A stretch of 32,106 nt of DNA. Origin: Acidobacteriota bacterium. GTDB lineage: Bacteria; Acidobacteriota; Terriglobia; Acidiferrales; UBA7541. This document shows positions 7,699 to 15,224 of this stretch, piece by piece. Within the stretch, counting starts at the first letter, position 1, and every line of letters starts with the position of its first letter. The DNA lies in the NCBI GenBank assembly GCA_016201285.1, contig JACQDE010000065.1, positions 1-32,106 on the forward strand, given 5' to 3'. The notes under the pieces are model-generated. The model had not been told where the DNA came from. It was given only the letters and a program-made list of their open reading frames with translations, and did no database searches. The translations under genes were made by a program, and so were the position numbers.

Positions 7699-8709
7699 TC
7701 AGCGGGACTTTTTGGCTGACGCCGGCTTGTTGCGCTTCAACGCCGCCACCAGGGCGTCGTCGTCGGGGAGGAAGTAGCCGACGGCGATGCCCATCGCGCC
7801 CTCGGGCAGCGGCCTGGCGGTGCGGTTGTCGTAGGTGGCGGTGACGCGGACAATCTCACCTTTGTTGAGGCGGTAGCCGCCGCGCTCGACGAAAGTGACG
7901 ATGGGCATGGCGAGGATGCGGCCAGCCGCGTCGAGTTTGGATTGCAACGCGGCGATGACTTCATTCTTGGTGGAATTGCGCACGTCGAGCCGCTCGCCGT
8001 AATCGTGCAGGTGCCCGCCGAGGCCGAGCAGGGCGCCGGTGAAGCCAAGAGTGAATTCACCGGAAGTGATATTTTTCCCCGGCTTGAGATCGTAGCCGGA
8101 ATCGCCACAGCGCATCACGTCGAGCCAGGTGGGATAAACGCTTTTCAGGGCCACGCCGGGCGCGGCGCGGCGGTATTCCATGCGGACTTCCAGATAGGCC
8201 ATCGGGTAGTGCGTGCCGGTGGGGTTGTGCCACATCGTGTTGACACGGATGCGGTCGCCTTTGCGGACGCGATAGCCGAAGCCCGGAAGCGCGGGCCAGT
8301 CGTTCATCTCGCCGCCGGCGCCGAAGATGTGCTCTTCCTTGTTGGGGCAGAGGAAATCGGGGCGGGCGATGTTCCAGAAGGCAACGTGGTGGAGGACCTT
8401 GTTGGGCACGGGCTGGCCGGCGCCGTCCACGACGCGGGGATGGTAGGCGATGAGCCAGCCGTCAAAAGGGATCGTCAGGTAGGCGTCAGGCGCCTGCGGC
8501 GTGGCGTTGTGGTCGGAGTTGACGGAGAGGTGGAACGGGCCAACGCGGACGGTGAATGTCTGCGCGGCGGCGTCGTCCTTGACGTCGAGCTTCACGCCGG
8601 TGGCGACCTTGTGCTGGGCCGCGCCGTGATGCTCGTGCTGGGCCAGGGCGGCTGACGCCGCCAGCAAAATTGCCGCCGCAACTGCAAAAAGCTGTGCTGT
8701 GCGCTTCAT
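7699..8709 (-). CDS. Exported copper type II (PHM/SURNod19-like) fold protein
   Basis: A 336-residue protein with a Sec signal (MKRTAQLFAVAAAILLAASA, cleaved after ALA) leading into a His-rich mature start (QHEHHGAAQH). Histidines follow the order of the copper ligands of peptidylglycine monooxygenase-like folds: HH at 107-108, MWHNPTG with H161, and GGHLHDYG with H233 and H235. SURNod19-type proteins share the HHV and GGHxHD motifs. I see no clear equivalent of the methionine ligand, although RILAMP near 265 is a candidate. Role and substrate are unknown; copper binding or oxidation in the periplasm is an inference. The ATG at 8709 has a GGGGGA site upstream. The neighbours share no obvious pathway. 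Confidence 0.6.
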   Translation of the reverse strand: MKRTAQLFAVAAAILLAASAALAQHEHHGAAQHKVATGVKLDVKDDAAAQTFTVRVGPFHLSVNSDHNATPQAPDAYLTIPFDGWLIAYHPRVVDGAGQPVPNKVLHHVAFWNIARPDFLCPNKEEHIFGAGGEMNDWPALPGFGYRVRKGDRIRVNTMWHNPTGTHYPMAYLEVRMEYRRAAPGVALKSVYPTWLDVMRCGDSGYDLKPGKNITSGEFTLGFTGALLGLGGHLHDYGERLDVRNSTKNEVIAALQSKLDAAGRILAMPIVTFVERGGYRLNKGEIVRVTATYDNRTARPLPEGAMGIAVGYFLPDDDALVAALKRNKPASAKKSR

Positions 8710-8838
8710 CTGACAATCCCCCAATTTGCGACCCGATGAGTGCCGACCTGAGGGCAAGGATGTTACGCCAAAGGAGCGGTGTGTTCCAAGAGGCGGGCGC
8801 GGGCAGGCGCCGGCGCTACGGATGCCCGCCTCCCGACA

Positions 8839-8914
8839 CGACCCCGAAGTCTCGGGGTCGGGACAAGTTCCGGCGGCCGCTACGAGCGGAGGCGCTTCGG
8901 CCGAAGGCGCCTCC
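8839..8914. repeat. Two strong intergenic palindromes
   Basis: The first (8839-8860) has 9-bp arms CGACCCCGA and TCGGGGTCG around a 4-base loop. The second (8888-8914) has arms GGAGGCGC and GCGCCTCC with an inner TTCGG/CCGAA and one bulged base. They lie in the 231-bp gap between the aminotransferase-like gene and the copper-fold gene, both on the minus strand. No T-run follows, so intrinsic termination is doubtful. Confidence 0.75.
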
Positions 8915-8940
8915 GCGTAAACGCTTCGGCGAAAAGCACC

Positions 8941-10230
8941 TCAGCGTAAAGCGGCGGAGACGGCGTCGAAGAAGGCGTTGAGCTCGGTGGGCTGGGTGAA
9001 GAGATGCGTGGCGATGCGGACGCGTTCGCCGCCGCCGGCGATGCGGATATTCCGCGCGGAGCATTCCTGCGCGATGCGGGAGAGATCCTTGAGACCGGAG
9101 CCGGGCGCAGGCTCGAAGCTCACCAGGGTGCCAAAGAAATCGTCGCTCGAGGCGTTGACGATTTTGAGCTGCGGCTGTTTCGCAATGAAGTCGCGGACGC
9201 GGGTGGCGAGATGATGGCCGCGGGCGTAGATTCTTTCCGGGCCGATCTGGTTGAAGAAATCGAGCGCGGCCTTGAGGCCGACGAAAACAGAAAGATTGGA
9301 CGTGCCCAGGTTGGAGAAGCGGTAGGCCTTCTGGTCGTAGTTCTTCCACTCTCCCGAAGCGATGTTGACCCACAACTTGACCTTGTCGAGAGTTTCTTCG
9401 CGGAGGTAGAGGAAGCCGGTGCCCTTGGGAGACATGAGCCACTTGTGGGGGCTGGAAGCGTAGAAATCGCAGCCCATGTCGTGGAGATCGAGCGGGATCT
9501 GGCCGATGGCGTGAGCGCCGTCGAGCTGGGTGAGAATACCGCGGCTGCGGGCCAGGGCGCAGATTTCTTTGGCCGGAAGGATCACGCCTGTGACAGTCGT
9601 GATGTGGCTGAAGAAAATGATGCGCGTCTGCGGAGTGATGGCGCGGGCAAAAAGGTCCACGATCTGCTCTTTGGAGGCGGGCGGCTTGGGGAGCGCGAGA
9701 TAGCTGATTTTCGTGCCGAAGCGCGCAGCCTTCTGCTCCCAGCAGCAGCGGCCGCCGGGATGCTCCTGGTCGGTCATGAGAACTTCTTCGCCGGGTTTCA
9801 TGTCCAGGCCGTTGCAGACGACGTTGTTGGCCTCAGTGGCGTTGCGGACCAGAGCGAGCTCGTCGCGCTTGCAGTGGAGAAAAGCGGCGAGCGAATCGCG
9901 GAGATCACGAAGGCGAGTATTCTCCTCGTAGCCGAACCACGGGTAGGCCGGCTCACGGTAGGTTTCGGCGAACAGGATGTGGTCAATCATGGCGCGGAGA
10001 ATGGGCAGCGGCGTGCAGCCGACGGAGCCGCAATTCAAGTTGATGCGGTCGGAGGCGAGCAACCACTGGCGGCGCAGCTCGGCCCAGTAGCGGTCGGGGT
10101 CGGAAGAGAGCAAGCCGGGCGCGGGGAGCGGAATGTCCTGGGAAAACATCTGCTCGGCGCGGGCGAGCGGAATGCCAAGAATGGCGGCGCCAATAGCGGC
10201 GCGTTGAAGAAATTGGCGGCGAGGAAGCAT
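8941..10230 (-). CDS. Tat-exported class V aminotransferase-like protein (isopenicillin N epimerase-like)
   Basis: A 429-residue PLP-dependent enzyme. The N-terminus MLPRRQFLQRAAIGAAILGI is a twin-arginine signal. The fold type I core follows: RNATEANN near 129, the cofactor-binding DGAHAIG at 237-243 and the Schiff-base lysine K263 in SPHKWLMSPKG. Family members include cysteine desulfurases, isopenicillin N epimerases and kynureninase-like enzymes; a Tat signal points to periplasmic action on an unknown amino compound. The ATG at 10230 is chosen because GGAGGG lies 5 bases upstream and the RR motif follows at once; the frame is open four codons further. It is preceded by a palindromic repeat region and shows no clear partner gene. 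Confidence 0.85.
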   Translation of the reverse strand: MLPRRQFLQRAAIGAAILGIPLARAEQMFSQDIPLPAPGLLSSDPDRYWAELRRQWLLASDRINLNCGSVGCTPLPILRAMIDHILFAETYREPAYPWFGYEENTRLRDLRDSLAAFLHCKRDELALVRNATEANNVVCNGLDMKPGEEVLMTDQEHPGGRCCWEQKAARFGTKISYLALPKPPASKEQIVDLFARAITPQTRIIFFSHITTVTGVILPAKEICALARSRGILTQLDGAHAIGQIPLDLHDMGCDFYASSPHKWLMSPKGTGFLYLREETLDKVKLWVNIASGEWKNYDQKAYRFSNLGTSNLSVFVGLKAALDFFNQIGPERIYARGHHLATRVRDFIAKQPQLKIVNASSDDFFGTLVSFEPAPGSGLKDLSRIAQECSARNIRIAGGGERVRIATHLFTQPTELNAFFDAVSAALR

Positions 10231-10364
10231 AAGTCCCTCCACAGGGCGCGAAGATGGGCGGAATGTAACACAGAAGAAGGGAACAGGGACTAGGGATTCG
10301 GGAACAGGGGGATTAAGTGATTGGGGGAGCGAAGGCGGGATAACCTACTAAAATCTTGGAAAAA

Positions 10365-10388
10365 GCGGCGGCAAGCCGCCGCACTCCC
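10365..10388. repeat. Palindromic repeat, GCGGCGGC/GCCGCCGC family
   Basis: Arms GCGGCGGC and GCCGCCGC separated by AA, followed by ACTCCC. Relatives ending GCCGCCGCACTCC or GCCGCCGCTAC lie at 15174-15198 and 25361-25381. This copy is just downstream of the LolA-like gene's stop (10396). Confidence 0.8.
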
Positions 10389-10395
10389 AATTGCG

Positions 10396-11259
10396 CTACT
10401 TTTTCTTGCCGATTTGCGACCAGCGCTGTTCGAGGGAGGCGCGAGTGAAAAGGGAATCGTCGAGGCCGGTGTTGAACTGGACGGAGGTGTACACGGTTTC
10501 CGAAATGCGGCGGCCGGCGCGGCTGCGGGCGATGCGAAACGGAGTCTGAACGCCCTGAATGTTCTGGTAATTGGAAAAGTAATCGACTTCCTCGATGCGG
10601 TCGCGCGAGTCGGGATCGCGCTGGAAGTTGATGGCGCGCAAGGGCAGGTGCGTGGAGCGGTCGATGGCGATGCGAATGACGCGGTGCTCGCGGTCGGAAA
10701 CCTCGACCCAATCCACTTGTTTCATGTCCACCAGATCGCTGCCGGCGTAGCGGAGAATGATGCCGTCCTCTTTGTTCAGGCGGAAGCGAAAGAAATTGTC
10801 CATGCCGCGGCGCAGGTTTTCCTGGAAAGCGCCGAGGGTGGCGGCGGAAGTGTCCTCGACGCCTTCTTTGTCCAGCGACCAGCCCTCGTCGCCGTTGAAG
10901 ACGTCGATGATGTTGCGCCGTTTGGAAAATTCGCGGCGGCGCTTGTCGGGGAGCTTGGCGTAGTCGAAGACTTCAACGAAGCCCATCAGGTCGCCGTTGG
11001 AGCCGAACTGGGAGAGGCGGCCGGAGCGGGTGATGTCGCGGACGTGGAGATAGGCATCGCCGCCGAGGGCCTGGATGGCGGCGTTAATCAGCTCGCGAGC
11101 TTTGGCGGCGGATTGCTCGGGGAGCATGGTGTCGGGGTTCTGGGCGCTGGCGGCCGCAAACACAGCCAGGCCGAAACCGAGCACTGTGAGCAAACAAAGC
11201 CTGGGAATGCAGATTCCTCGCTCCGCTCGGAATGACAAGCCATGAATTCTCAGCCGCAC
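10396..11259 (-). CDS. Exported outer-membrane lipoprotein-sorting-like (LolA fold) protein
   Basis: The frame is open for 287 residues. The hydrophobic segment LLTVLGFGLAVFAAASAQ, with cleavage after ASA, is a Sec signal. The mature part has KARELINAAIQALGG, then DITRSGRL, VFNGDEGWSLD and THLPLRAINF, a layout seen in LolA/LppX-fold proteins annotated as outer-membrane lipoprotein-sorting. The start is uncertain. The only long option is GTG at 11259, overlapping the SDR stop by 10 bases, and its first 20 residues are translated from a dispersed repeat (11209-11240). TTG at 11193 or GTG at 11184 would begin at the signal core but lose the usual basic n-region. There is no in-frame ATG. It could be a lipid or lipoprotein carrier. 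Confidence 0.7.
   Translation of the reverse strand: MRLRIHGLSFRAERGICIPRLCLLTVLGFGLAVFAAASAQNPDTMLPEQSAAKARELINAAIQALGGDAYLHVRDITRSGRLSQFGSNGDLMGFVEVFDYAKLPDKRRREFSKRRNIIDVFNGDEGWSLDKEGVEDTSAATLGAFQENLRRGMDNFFRFRLNKEDGIILRYAGSDLVDMKQVDWVEVSDREHRVIRIAIDRSTHLPLRAINFQRDPDSRDRIEEVDYFSNYQNIQGVQTPFRIARSRAGRRISETVYTSVQFNTGLDDSLFTRASLEQRWSQIGKKK
11209..11240. repeat. Dispersed repeat, GGATGACA family (copy 1)
   Basis: The unit agattcctcgctccgctcgg with a following AATGACA lies between the SDR stop and the LolA-like signal peptide. Read on the minus strand in one frame it gives the tell-tale HSERSEES peptide. Other copies are at 15065-15130, 16944-17003, 18474-18520, 18649-18672, 20054-20086, 23351-23406 and 29859-29905. 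Confidence 0.85.
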
Positions 11260-12014
11260 AGGACGGAACCTCCGTTCACATTGAGGGCTTCACCGGTGAT
11301 AAAGGTTGCCAGGTCGGAGGCGAGGAAGAGGATGGGGCCGGCGACCTCCTCGGCGGTGGCGACGCGGCCGAGAGGAATCGTTGCGAAAACCGACTTGCGG
11401 CCGGCTTTGGTGGCGAGAACGGGCTTGGACATGTCCGTATCCACCCAGCCGGGGGCGACGCAGTTGACGAGAATGCCGTGCGGGGCGAGCTCGGCGGCGA
11501 GGCCCTTGACGAAACTGATGATGGCGCCCTTGGTGGCGCCGTAGTGGGTATGGAACGCTTCGCCGCGCTGGCCGGCGGTGGAGCTGATGGCGATGATTTT
11601 TCCGGACTTCTGCGCGATCATGCGCGCGGCGGCGAAGTGCGTGACGGCATAGACGCTCTTCAGGTTGACGCGAACCATATCGTCCCATTCCTTCTCGCTG
11701 AGGGATTCGATGGGACGGTCCTCGACGTTCCAGATGCCGGCGTTGGCGACGAGAATGTCGATTTTTCCAAGGCGCTCGGCGGTGAAGTCCACCAGGCGCT
11801 TGGCGTCTTTCATCTTGCCGAGGTCGGCCTTGAGCGATTCGACGCGGGTGCCGTGCTTGCGGGCTTCCTGTTCGACCTGGGCGGCGGCGTCCTTGCTGCG
11901 GAAGTAGTTGAAGACGACGTCGGCGCCGGCCTGGGCGAACATGTGAACCGCGGCGGCGCCGATGCCGCGCGATCCGCCGGTGATGAGTGCGGCCTTGCCT
12001 GCGAGAGAAATCAC
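11250..12014 (-). CDS. SDR-family oxidoreductase (FabG-like)
   Basis: A 254-residue classical short-chain dehydrogenase/reductase. It has the TGGSRGIG nucleotide-binding motif at residues 12-19, NAG at 91-93, catalytic N117, S145, Y158 and K162 (YGATK), and the C-terminal FLASDLATFITGEALNVNGG segment. It is NAD(P)(H)-dependent; 3-oxoacyl reductase or sugar alcohol dehydrogenase activity are both possible. The GTG at 12014 is chosen because a G-rich stretch (GGGGG) sits 5 bases upstream; TTG four codons earlier lacks a site. It is followed by a LolA-like gene separated only by a repeat. Confidence 0.9.
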   Translation of the reverse strand: MISLAGKAALITGGSRGIGAAAVHMFAQAGADVVFNYFRSKDAAAQVEQEARKHGTRVESLKADLGKMKDAKRLVDFTAERLGKIDILVANAGIWNVEDRPIESLSEKEWDDMVRVNLKSVYAVTHFAAARMIAQKSGKIIAISSTAGQRGEAFHTHYGATKGAIISFVKGLAAELAPHGILVNCVAPGWVDTDMSKPVLATKAGRKSVFATIPLGRVATAEEVAGPILFLASDLATFITGEALNVNGGSVLCG

Positions 12015-12120
12015 GCGAACCCCCAAAAGGAAGAATTTATCCGCAGATTAACGTAGATTCTAAAAACGACAAGAACGAAACTCGAAGCTCGGGAACCTGA
12101 AATCTAAAATCTAAAGCCTG

Positions 12121-12936
12121 CTACCGGCTGCCGACAACCTGCTTTCGGGTGGCGGCGATGAATTCGCGAAACATGGCGGCCGCGAACGCATCGCCCGTCA
12201 TTTCTTTCCCGTGGGCATCGCTTTCGTGGGGCCACATGCGTTCGGGGTGCCACTGGACGCCGAGAACCCAGGGGCCGCTGGTGGGGAGCGCAGCCGAACC
12301 ATCGCCGGTGAATTCGACGGCCTCGATGACGCCGTCGGGGGCGCGGGCGACGACGCGGAGGCCGCGGCCAAGGCGGTCGAGCGCCTGATGATGCGAGCTA
12401 TTCACGCGGGCGCGCGACGCGCTGGCCAGAGCGGCAAGGCGGGAACCGGGCTCGATGGCGACGTCGTGATGCGGCTCGGGGGCGCCGTTCGAGCGGCCGG
12501 TCCAGTCGTGCGGCACGTCACTCTTGAGCACCGCAGGGATGTCCTGAAGAAGCGAGCCGCCGAGATAGACGTTGAGCGATTGCACGCCGTAACAAATGGC
12601 CAGCACGGGCTTGCCGGCGGCAAAGGCGCAGTCGAGCAGGGCGAAATCGGTCTGTTCGCGGTAAGGGTCCGATTCGCTGCACGCGGGATGGCGCTCGGCG
12701 TGGTACCAGGCGGGGTCCACGTCGGCGGGGCTGCCGGGGAGCACGATGGCGTCGAACGCGGCGGCCCAGGCCACGAGCTTTTCACACGGGAGGCGAAGAG
12801 AAATCTCCGCGGGATGCCCACCGGCAGCTTCGACGGCGCGGAGATACGGTTCGATCTTTCTGCGCCTGGAGGGGTCGTCCTCTTCCCACACGGTGCGGAA
12901 AGGGACACCAATCAGCGGGCGTGAATCGGGGGACAT
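12121..12936 (-). CDS. Class I glutamine amidotransferase-like gamma-glutamyl hydrolase (PuuD-like)
   Basis: A 271-residue protein with the gamma-glutamyl-gamma-aminobutyrate hydrolase layout: an N-terminal IGVPFRTVWEE strand region, LPGSPADVDP at 66-75, the nucleophile C115 in AICYGVQS, and a C-terminal VQWHPERMWP giving the catalytic His and Glu. PuuD-type enzymes cut gamma-glutamyl amides such as gamma-Glu-GABA in putrescine breakdown. No other putrescine gene is present here, so the real substrate is open. The ATG at 12936 starts close to the first core strand; an upstream frame to 12975 is open, and no strong ribosome binding site decides. Confidence 0.87.
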   Translation of the reverse strand: MSPDSRPLIGVPFRTVWEEDDPSRRRKIEPYLRAVEAAGGHPAEISLRLPCEKLVAWAAAFDAIVLPGSPADVDPAWYHAERHPACSESDPYREQTDFALLDCAFAAGKPVLAICYGVQSLNVYLGGSLLQDIPAVLKSDVPHDWTGRSNGAPEPHHDVAIEPGSRLAALASASRARVNSSHHQALDRLGRGLRVVARAPDGVIEAVEFTGDGSAALPTSGPWVLGVQWHPERMWPHESDAHGKEMTGDAFAAAMFREFIAATRKQVVGSR

Positions 12937-13038
12937 GGAAAGGCCATCGTAACAGAGGCGGTGCGCGAGCGGCAACGGCGGAGCGAGAAGAGTGGCAGAG
13001 TTGGGGGAGAAGCTGCACGAGTCGAGGAGGCTGTGAAG

Positions 13039-13064
13039 GGACAGGCTGAAAGCCTGTCCTACGC
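13039..13064. repeat. Palindromic repeat, GGACAGGCT family (copy 2)
   Basis: Perfect arms GGACAGGCT and AGCCTGTCC with a GAA loop, then TACGCGGCGG. It lies in the 160-bp gap between the DinB-like gene and the amidotransferase-like gene. Confidence 0.85.
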
Positions 13065-13096
13065 GGCGGCGAAAAGGCAGAGGAGCGAACGGGAAA

Positions 13097-13585
13097 TCAG
13101 CGCGTGCGGTCGGCGAGCCAGGCGACGTGATTCTTTTTCATCTGGTCGATGTGGCCGTGAATGTGGCGGGAATAGATTTCCAGCCAGCGATCAAAAGTGT
13201 AGTTCGAGTGCTCGGGGTGAAGGGCGGTGCGGGCCCAGACGTCGTCGGGCAGGTCGCGGATGATGGCGTAGGTCATCTTGCGGACGAGGCGGAGGAGTGC
13301 GACAGCGTCGTTAGGATTTTGTGAGTGGTAGTTGAGTTTCTGCGCCCAGGCATCCTGGTCGTAGGCCATGACGGGCTGGCCCGGCTCGGCGAGGAAGCGG
13401 CGGGCGCGGAGATAGGCGTTGGTTTCGCTGTCGGCGAGATGGATGAGAATTTCGTGGATGCTCCAGCGGTTGCGCGCGGGCTTCCACGTCCACATCTCGC
13501 GAGGGAACTGCTTGAGGGCGTCTTCGAGCAGCGCGGGGCCGGCGGCGTAGGCGGCAATTTTTTCAGTGCGCTCGGCGGGGGTCAT
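13097..13585 (-). CDS. DinB-like four-helix metalloprotein
   Basis: A 162-residue protein of the DinB/YfiT superfamily. The expected metal triad is visible as H49 (ILIHLADSE) and the H-x3-H pair H141 and H145 (HIHGHIDQ). Members include thiol-dependent transferases and many uncharacterised damage-induced proteins; the exact reaction is unknown. The ATG at 13585 is fixed by a perfect GGAGGAA site 5 bases upstream. The length is typical. Confidence 0.9.
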   Translation of the reverse strand: MTPAERTEKIAAYAAGPALLEDALKQFPREMWTWKPARNRWSIHEILIHLADSETNAYLRARRFLAEPGQPVMAYDQDAWAQKLNYHSQNPNDAVALLRLVRKMTYAIIRDLPDDVWARTALHPEHSNYTFDRWLEIYSRHIHGHIDQMKKNHVAWLADRTR

Positions 13586-13632
13586 GCTTTCCTCCGGAGA
13601 GGAATTGCAATGCTAGCACGGAATGAAGAGAA

Positions 13633-13708
13633 GCCACAGAGGCACAGAGAAAGGCAAAAAGAGAAATCAGAAAGTAGAAAATAGAAAATAGAAAAGAGAA
13701 AAGAGAAG
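13633..13708. repeat. CACAGAG unit followed by GA-rich tract
   Basis: In the divergent gap between the DinB-like gene and the next plus-strand gene, a CACAGAGGCACAGAGA unit (13633-13655) runs into gaaaatagaaa-type units. It matches the arrangement at 3621-3682. No promoter can be picked out within the gap. Confidence 0.75.
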
Positions 13709-13819
13709 AAGACACGACCGGTGGAGAGAGCATCGTAGAATAGAAAAGAAGCAGGGCTGGTGAATGCACGGCGGCTTGGAGGCGGAGCCGGAGCGGGGAA
13801 CGAGGAGAGCAAGGTGGGG

Positions 13820-14935
13820 ATGAGGAAGGACAGAAACGGACAAGGCTGGTGGCGAGCGGCGGCGGTGCTGCTAAGCGCGGGAGCACTTGCTGCGGCCATG
13901 GCGAACGCGCAAGTCATGGCGAAGCCGGCGGGAGAAGCAGAGGCGCAGGACGGGCAGGCGGCGCTGCTCGCGCAGGCCGTGGCGTGGGTGCGCGGGAATC
14001 AGCGGCTGCGGGTGGAATACAACTACGTGATGACAGCAAAAGTGCGGCTGCTGCTGTTCTGGGTGGGGAAGGATGATGTGGGCGGAGGTTACGTGCGGCG
14101 AGGGCGGTCAGAGGCGGACGCGCAATTGGAAACGTTTCAACTGCTGATCGGGTCGGACCCGGCGAAGGCCACGCGCAACATCAACCGGTGGGGCGCGGTG
14201 AAAGAAGTGGTGCGGCGGGGCGCGGATGGAAACAACGGGATCGAGTCGAGCGCGTTTTTCGGGTTCATGAAGGCGTCGAAAGGCTCCAGCGTCTCGGAGA
14301 TGGAAAAGGAATTGTCGAAAGACGGACAGAACGGCGGGCACTTGTTTGAGGCGATCATCAACCGCGTGGAGCGAGAAGGCGGGATCTCCAAGGTGGTGCC
14401 GTTCCGGTCGGAGAAGGATTTCACACTGTACGAACTGGAAAGCACGGAGCAGGTGGTGTTCGACCGGCTGGCCAGCGAAGCGGGACGCACAAAAAGAGTG
14501 GACGCGCAACTGTGGGCCCAATGCGGGAGAGCGAACGGGTTTCTTTCGTCGGTGGCGGAGCTGGTGGACGCGGCACTGGCCGGGCGAAAAGTGCCGGTGG
14601 CGACGTGCTACTTCTACCACGGCGAACGATTCACGATGAAGATGAAAGAAGCATCACCGGTGGCGGAGAAGAAAATCAGCGTGAACCTGCGCGGGGAGGA
14701 GAAGCCGTTCGAGCGGACCTACCACGACCTGCTGCTGACGAAATTCGAGATCGAAAACCACATGACCGGGAAAATCTCGCGGTTTGAGCTGTTGCTGGGG
14801 ACAAAGGGCAACTTGCGCGGCGCGCCGGTGCGGATTGATTACCAGCCGAATTGGTGGTTCCGGGTGATTTTGAATCTAAAGGAACTGAAGAGCGGGGAAA
14901 TGAAACCGCCAATGAACGCAGATCAACGCAAATAA
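13820..14935 (+). CDS. Exported protein of unknown function
   Basis: A 371-residue protein I cannot assign to a named family. A Sec signal (RKDRNGQGWWRAAAVLLSAG, cleavage after ANA near residue 31) is followed by a soluble domain. Notable segments are EYNYVMTAKVRLLLFWVGKD, then DDVGGGYVRRG, IGSDPAKATRNINRWG and FHGxxxF-like YFYHGERF. The C-terminus carries a strand-rich LLLTKFEIENHMTGKISRF and ends with NWWFRVILNLKEL. The ATG at 13820 is chosen for its AAGGTGGGG site and because it begins the signal peptide; the frame is open to 13760. It is a single gene, divergent from the DinB-like gene. Function unknown. Confidence 0.8.
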   Translation: MRKDRNGQGWWRAAAVLLSAGALAAAMANAQVMAKPAGEAEAQDGQAALLAQAVAWVRGNQRLRVEYNYVMTAKVRLLLFWVGKDDVGGGYVRRGRSEADAQLETFQLLIGSDPAKATRNINRWGAVKEVVRRGADGNNGIESSAFFGFMKASKGSSVSEMEKELSKDGQNGGHLFEAIINRVEREGGISKVVPFRSEKDFTLYELESTEQVVFDRLASEAGRTKRVDAQLWAQCGRANGFLSSVAELVDAALAGRKVPVATCYFYHGERFTMKMKEASPVAEKKISVNLRGEEKPFERTYHDLLLTKFEIENHMTGKISRFELLLGTKGNLRGAPVRIDYQPNWWFRVILNLKELKSGEMKPPMNADQRK

Positions 14936-14950
14936 GGGAGAAGAATCAAA

Positions 14951-15198
14951 GGATTAACACAGAGGGCACAGAGGAGACGCAGAGGACACAGAGAAAGACA
15001 AGGACACGGAAGAAAGAAAGTCCTGCGGGCCACGAAAGAAAAATCACAGCGACAATTTCAGAGAAGAGAGATCCTTCGCTTCGCTCAGGATGACAGCGCT
15101 GGAAGCAGTGCGCGCTCGGGATGACGGGCCTATGCGTGTGTGGTGCGCGGAGCGACGAGCTGCGCCCCAAGACAGCGGCGTCGAGCCGCCGCACTCCA
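14951..15198. repeat. Repeat cluster between convergent genes
   Basis: This 289-bp convergent gap holds no gene. It contains CACAGAG-type units (14951-15000), a full GGATGACA-family unit with a half unit 14 bases later (15065-15130), and a GCGGC/GCCGC palindrome ending GCCGCCGCACTCC (15174-15198). No T-tailed terminator is seen. Confidence 0.8.
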
Positions 15199-15224
15199 TA
15201 GGAGAAAAGCTCGCGGATATGGAG

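Noticed and set aside
8839..8914. Strong palindromes as intrinsic terminators
   Set aside because: No run of T follows on either strand, and similar palindromes recur as repeats elsewhere.
9004..10293. A 429-codon open frame on the plus strand opposite the aminotransferase-like gene
   Set aside because: It is a high-GC antisense shadow. The opposite strand has clear PLP-enzyme motifs, a Tat signal and a ribosome site, and this frame shows no family pattern.
14951..15198. Repeated units between convergent genes as a CRISPR array
   Set aside because: The units differ in type and length, are not evenly spaced and have no unique spacers of constant size.
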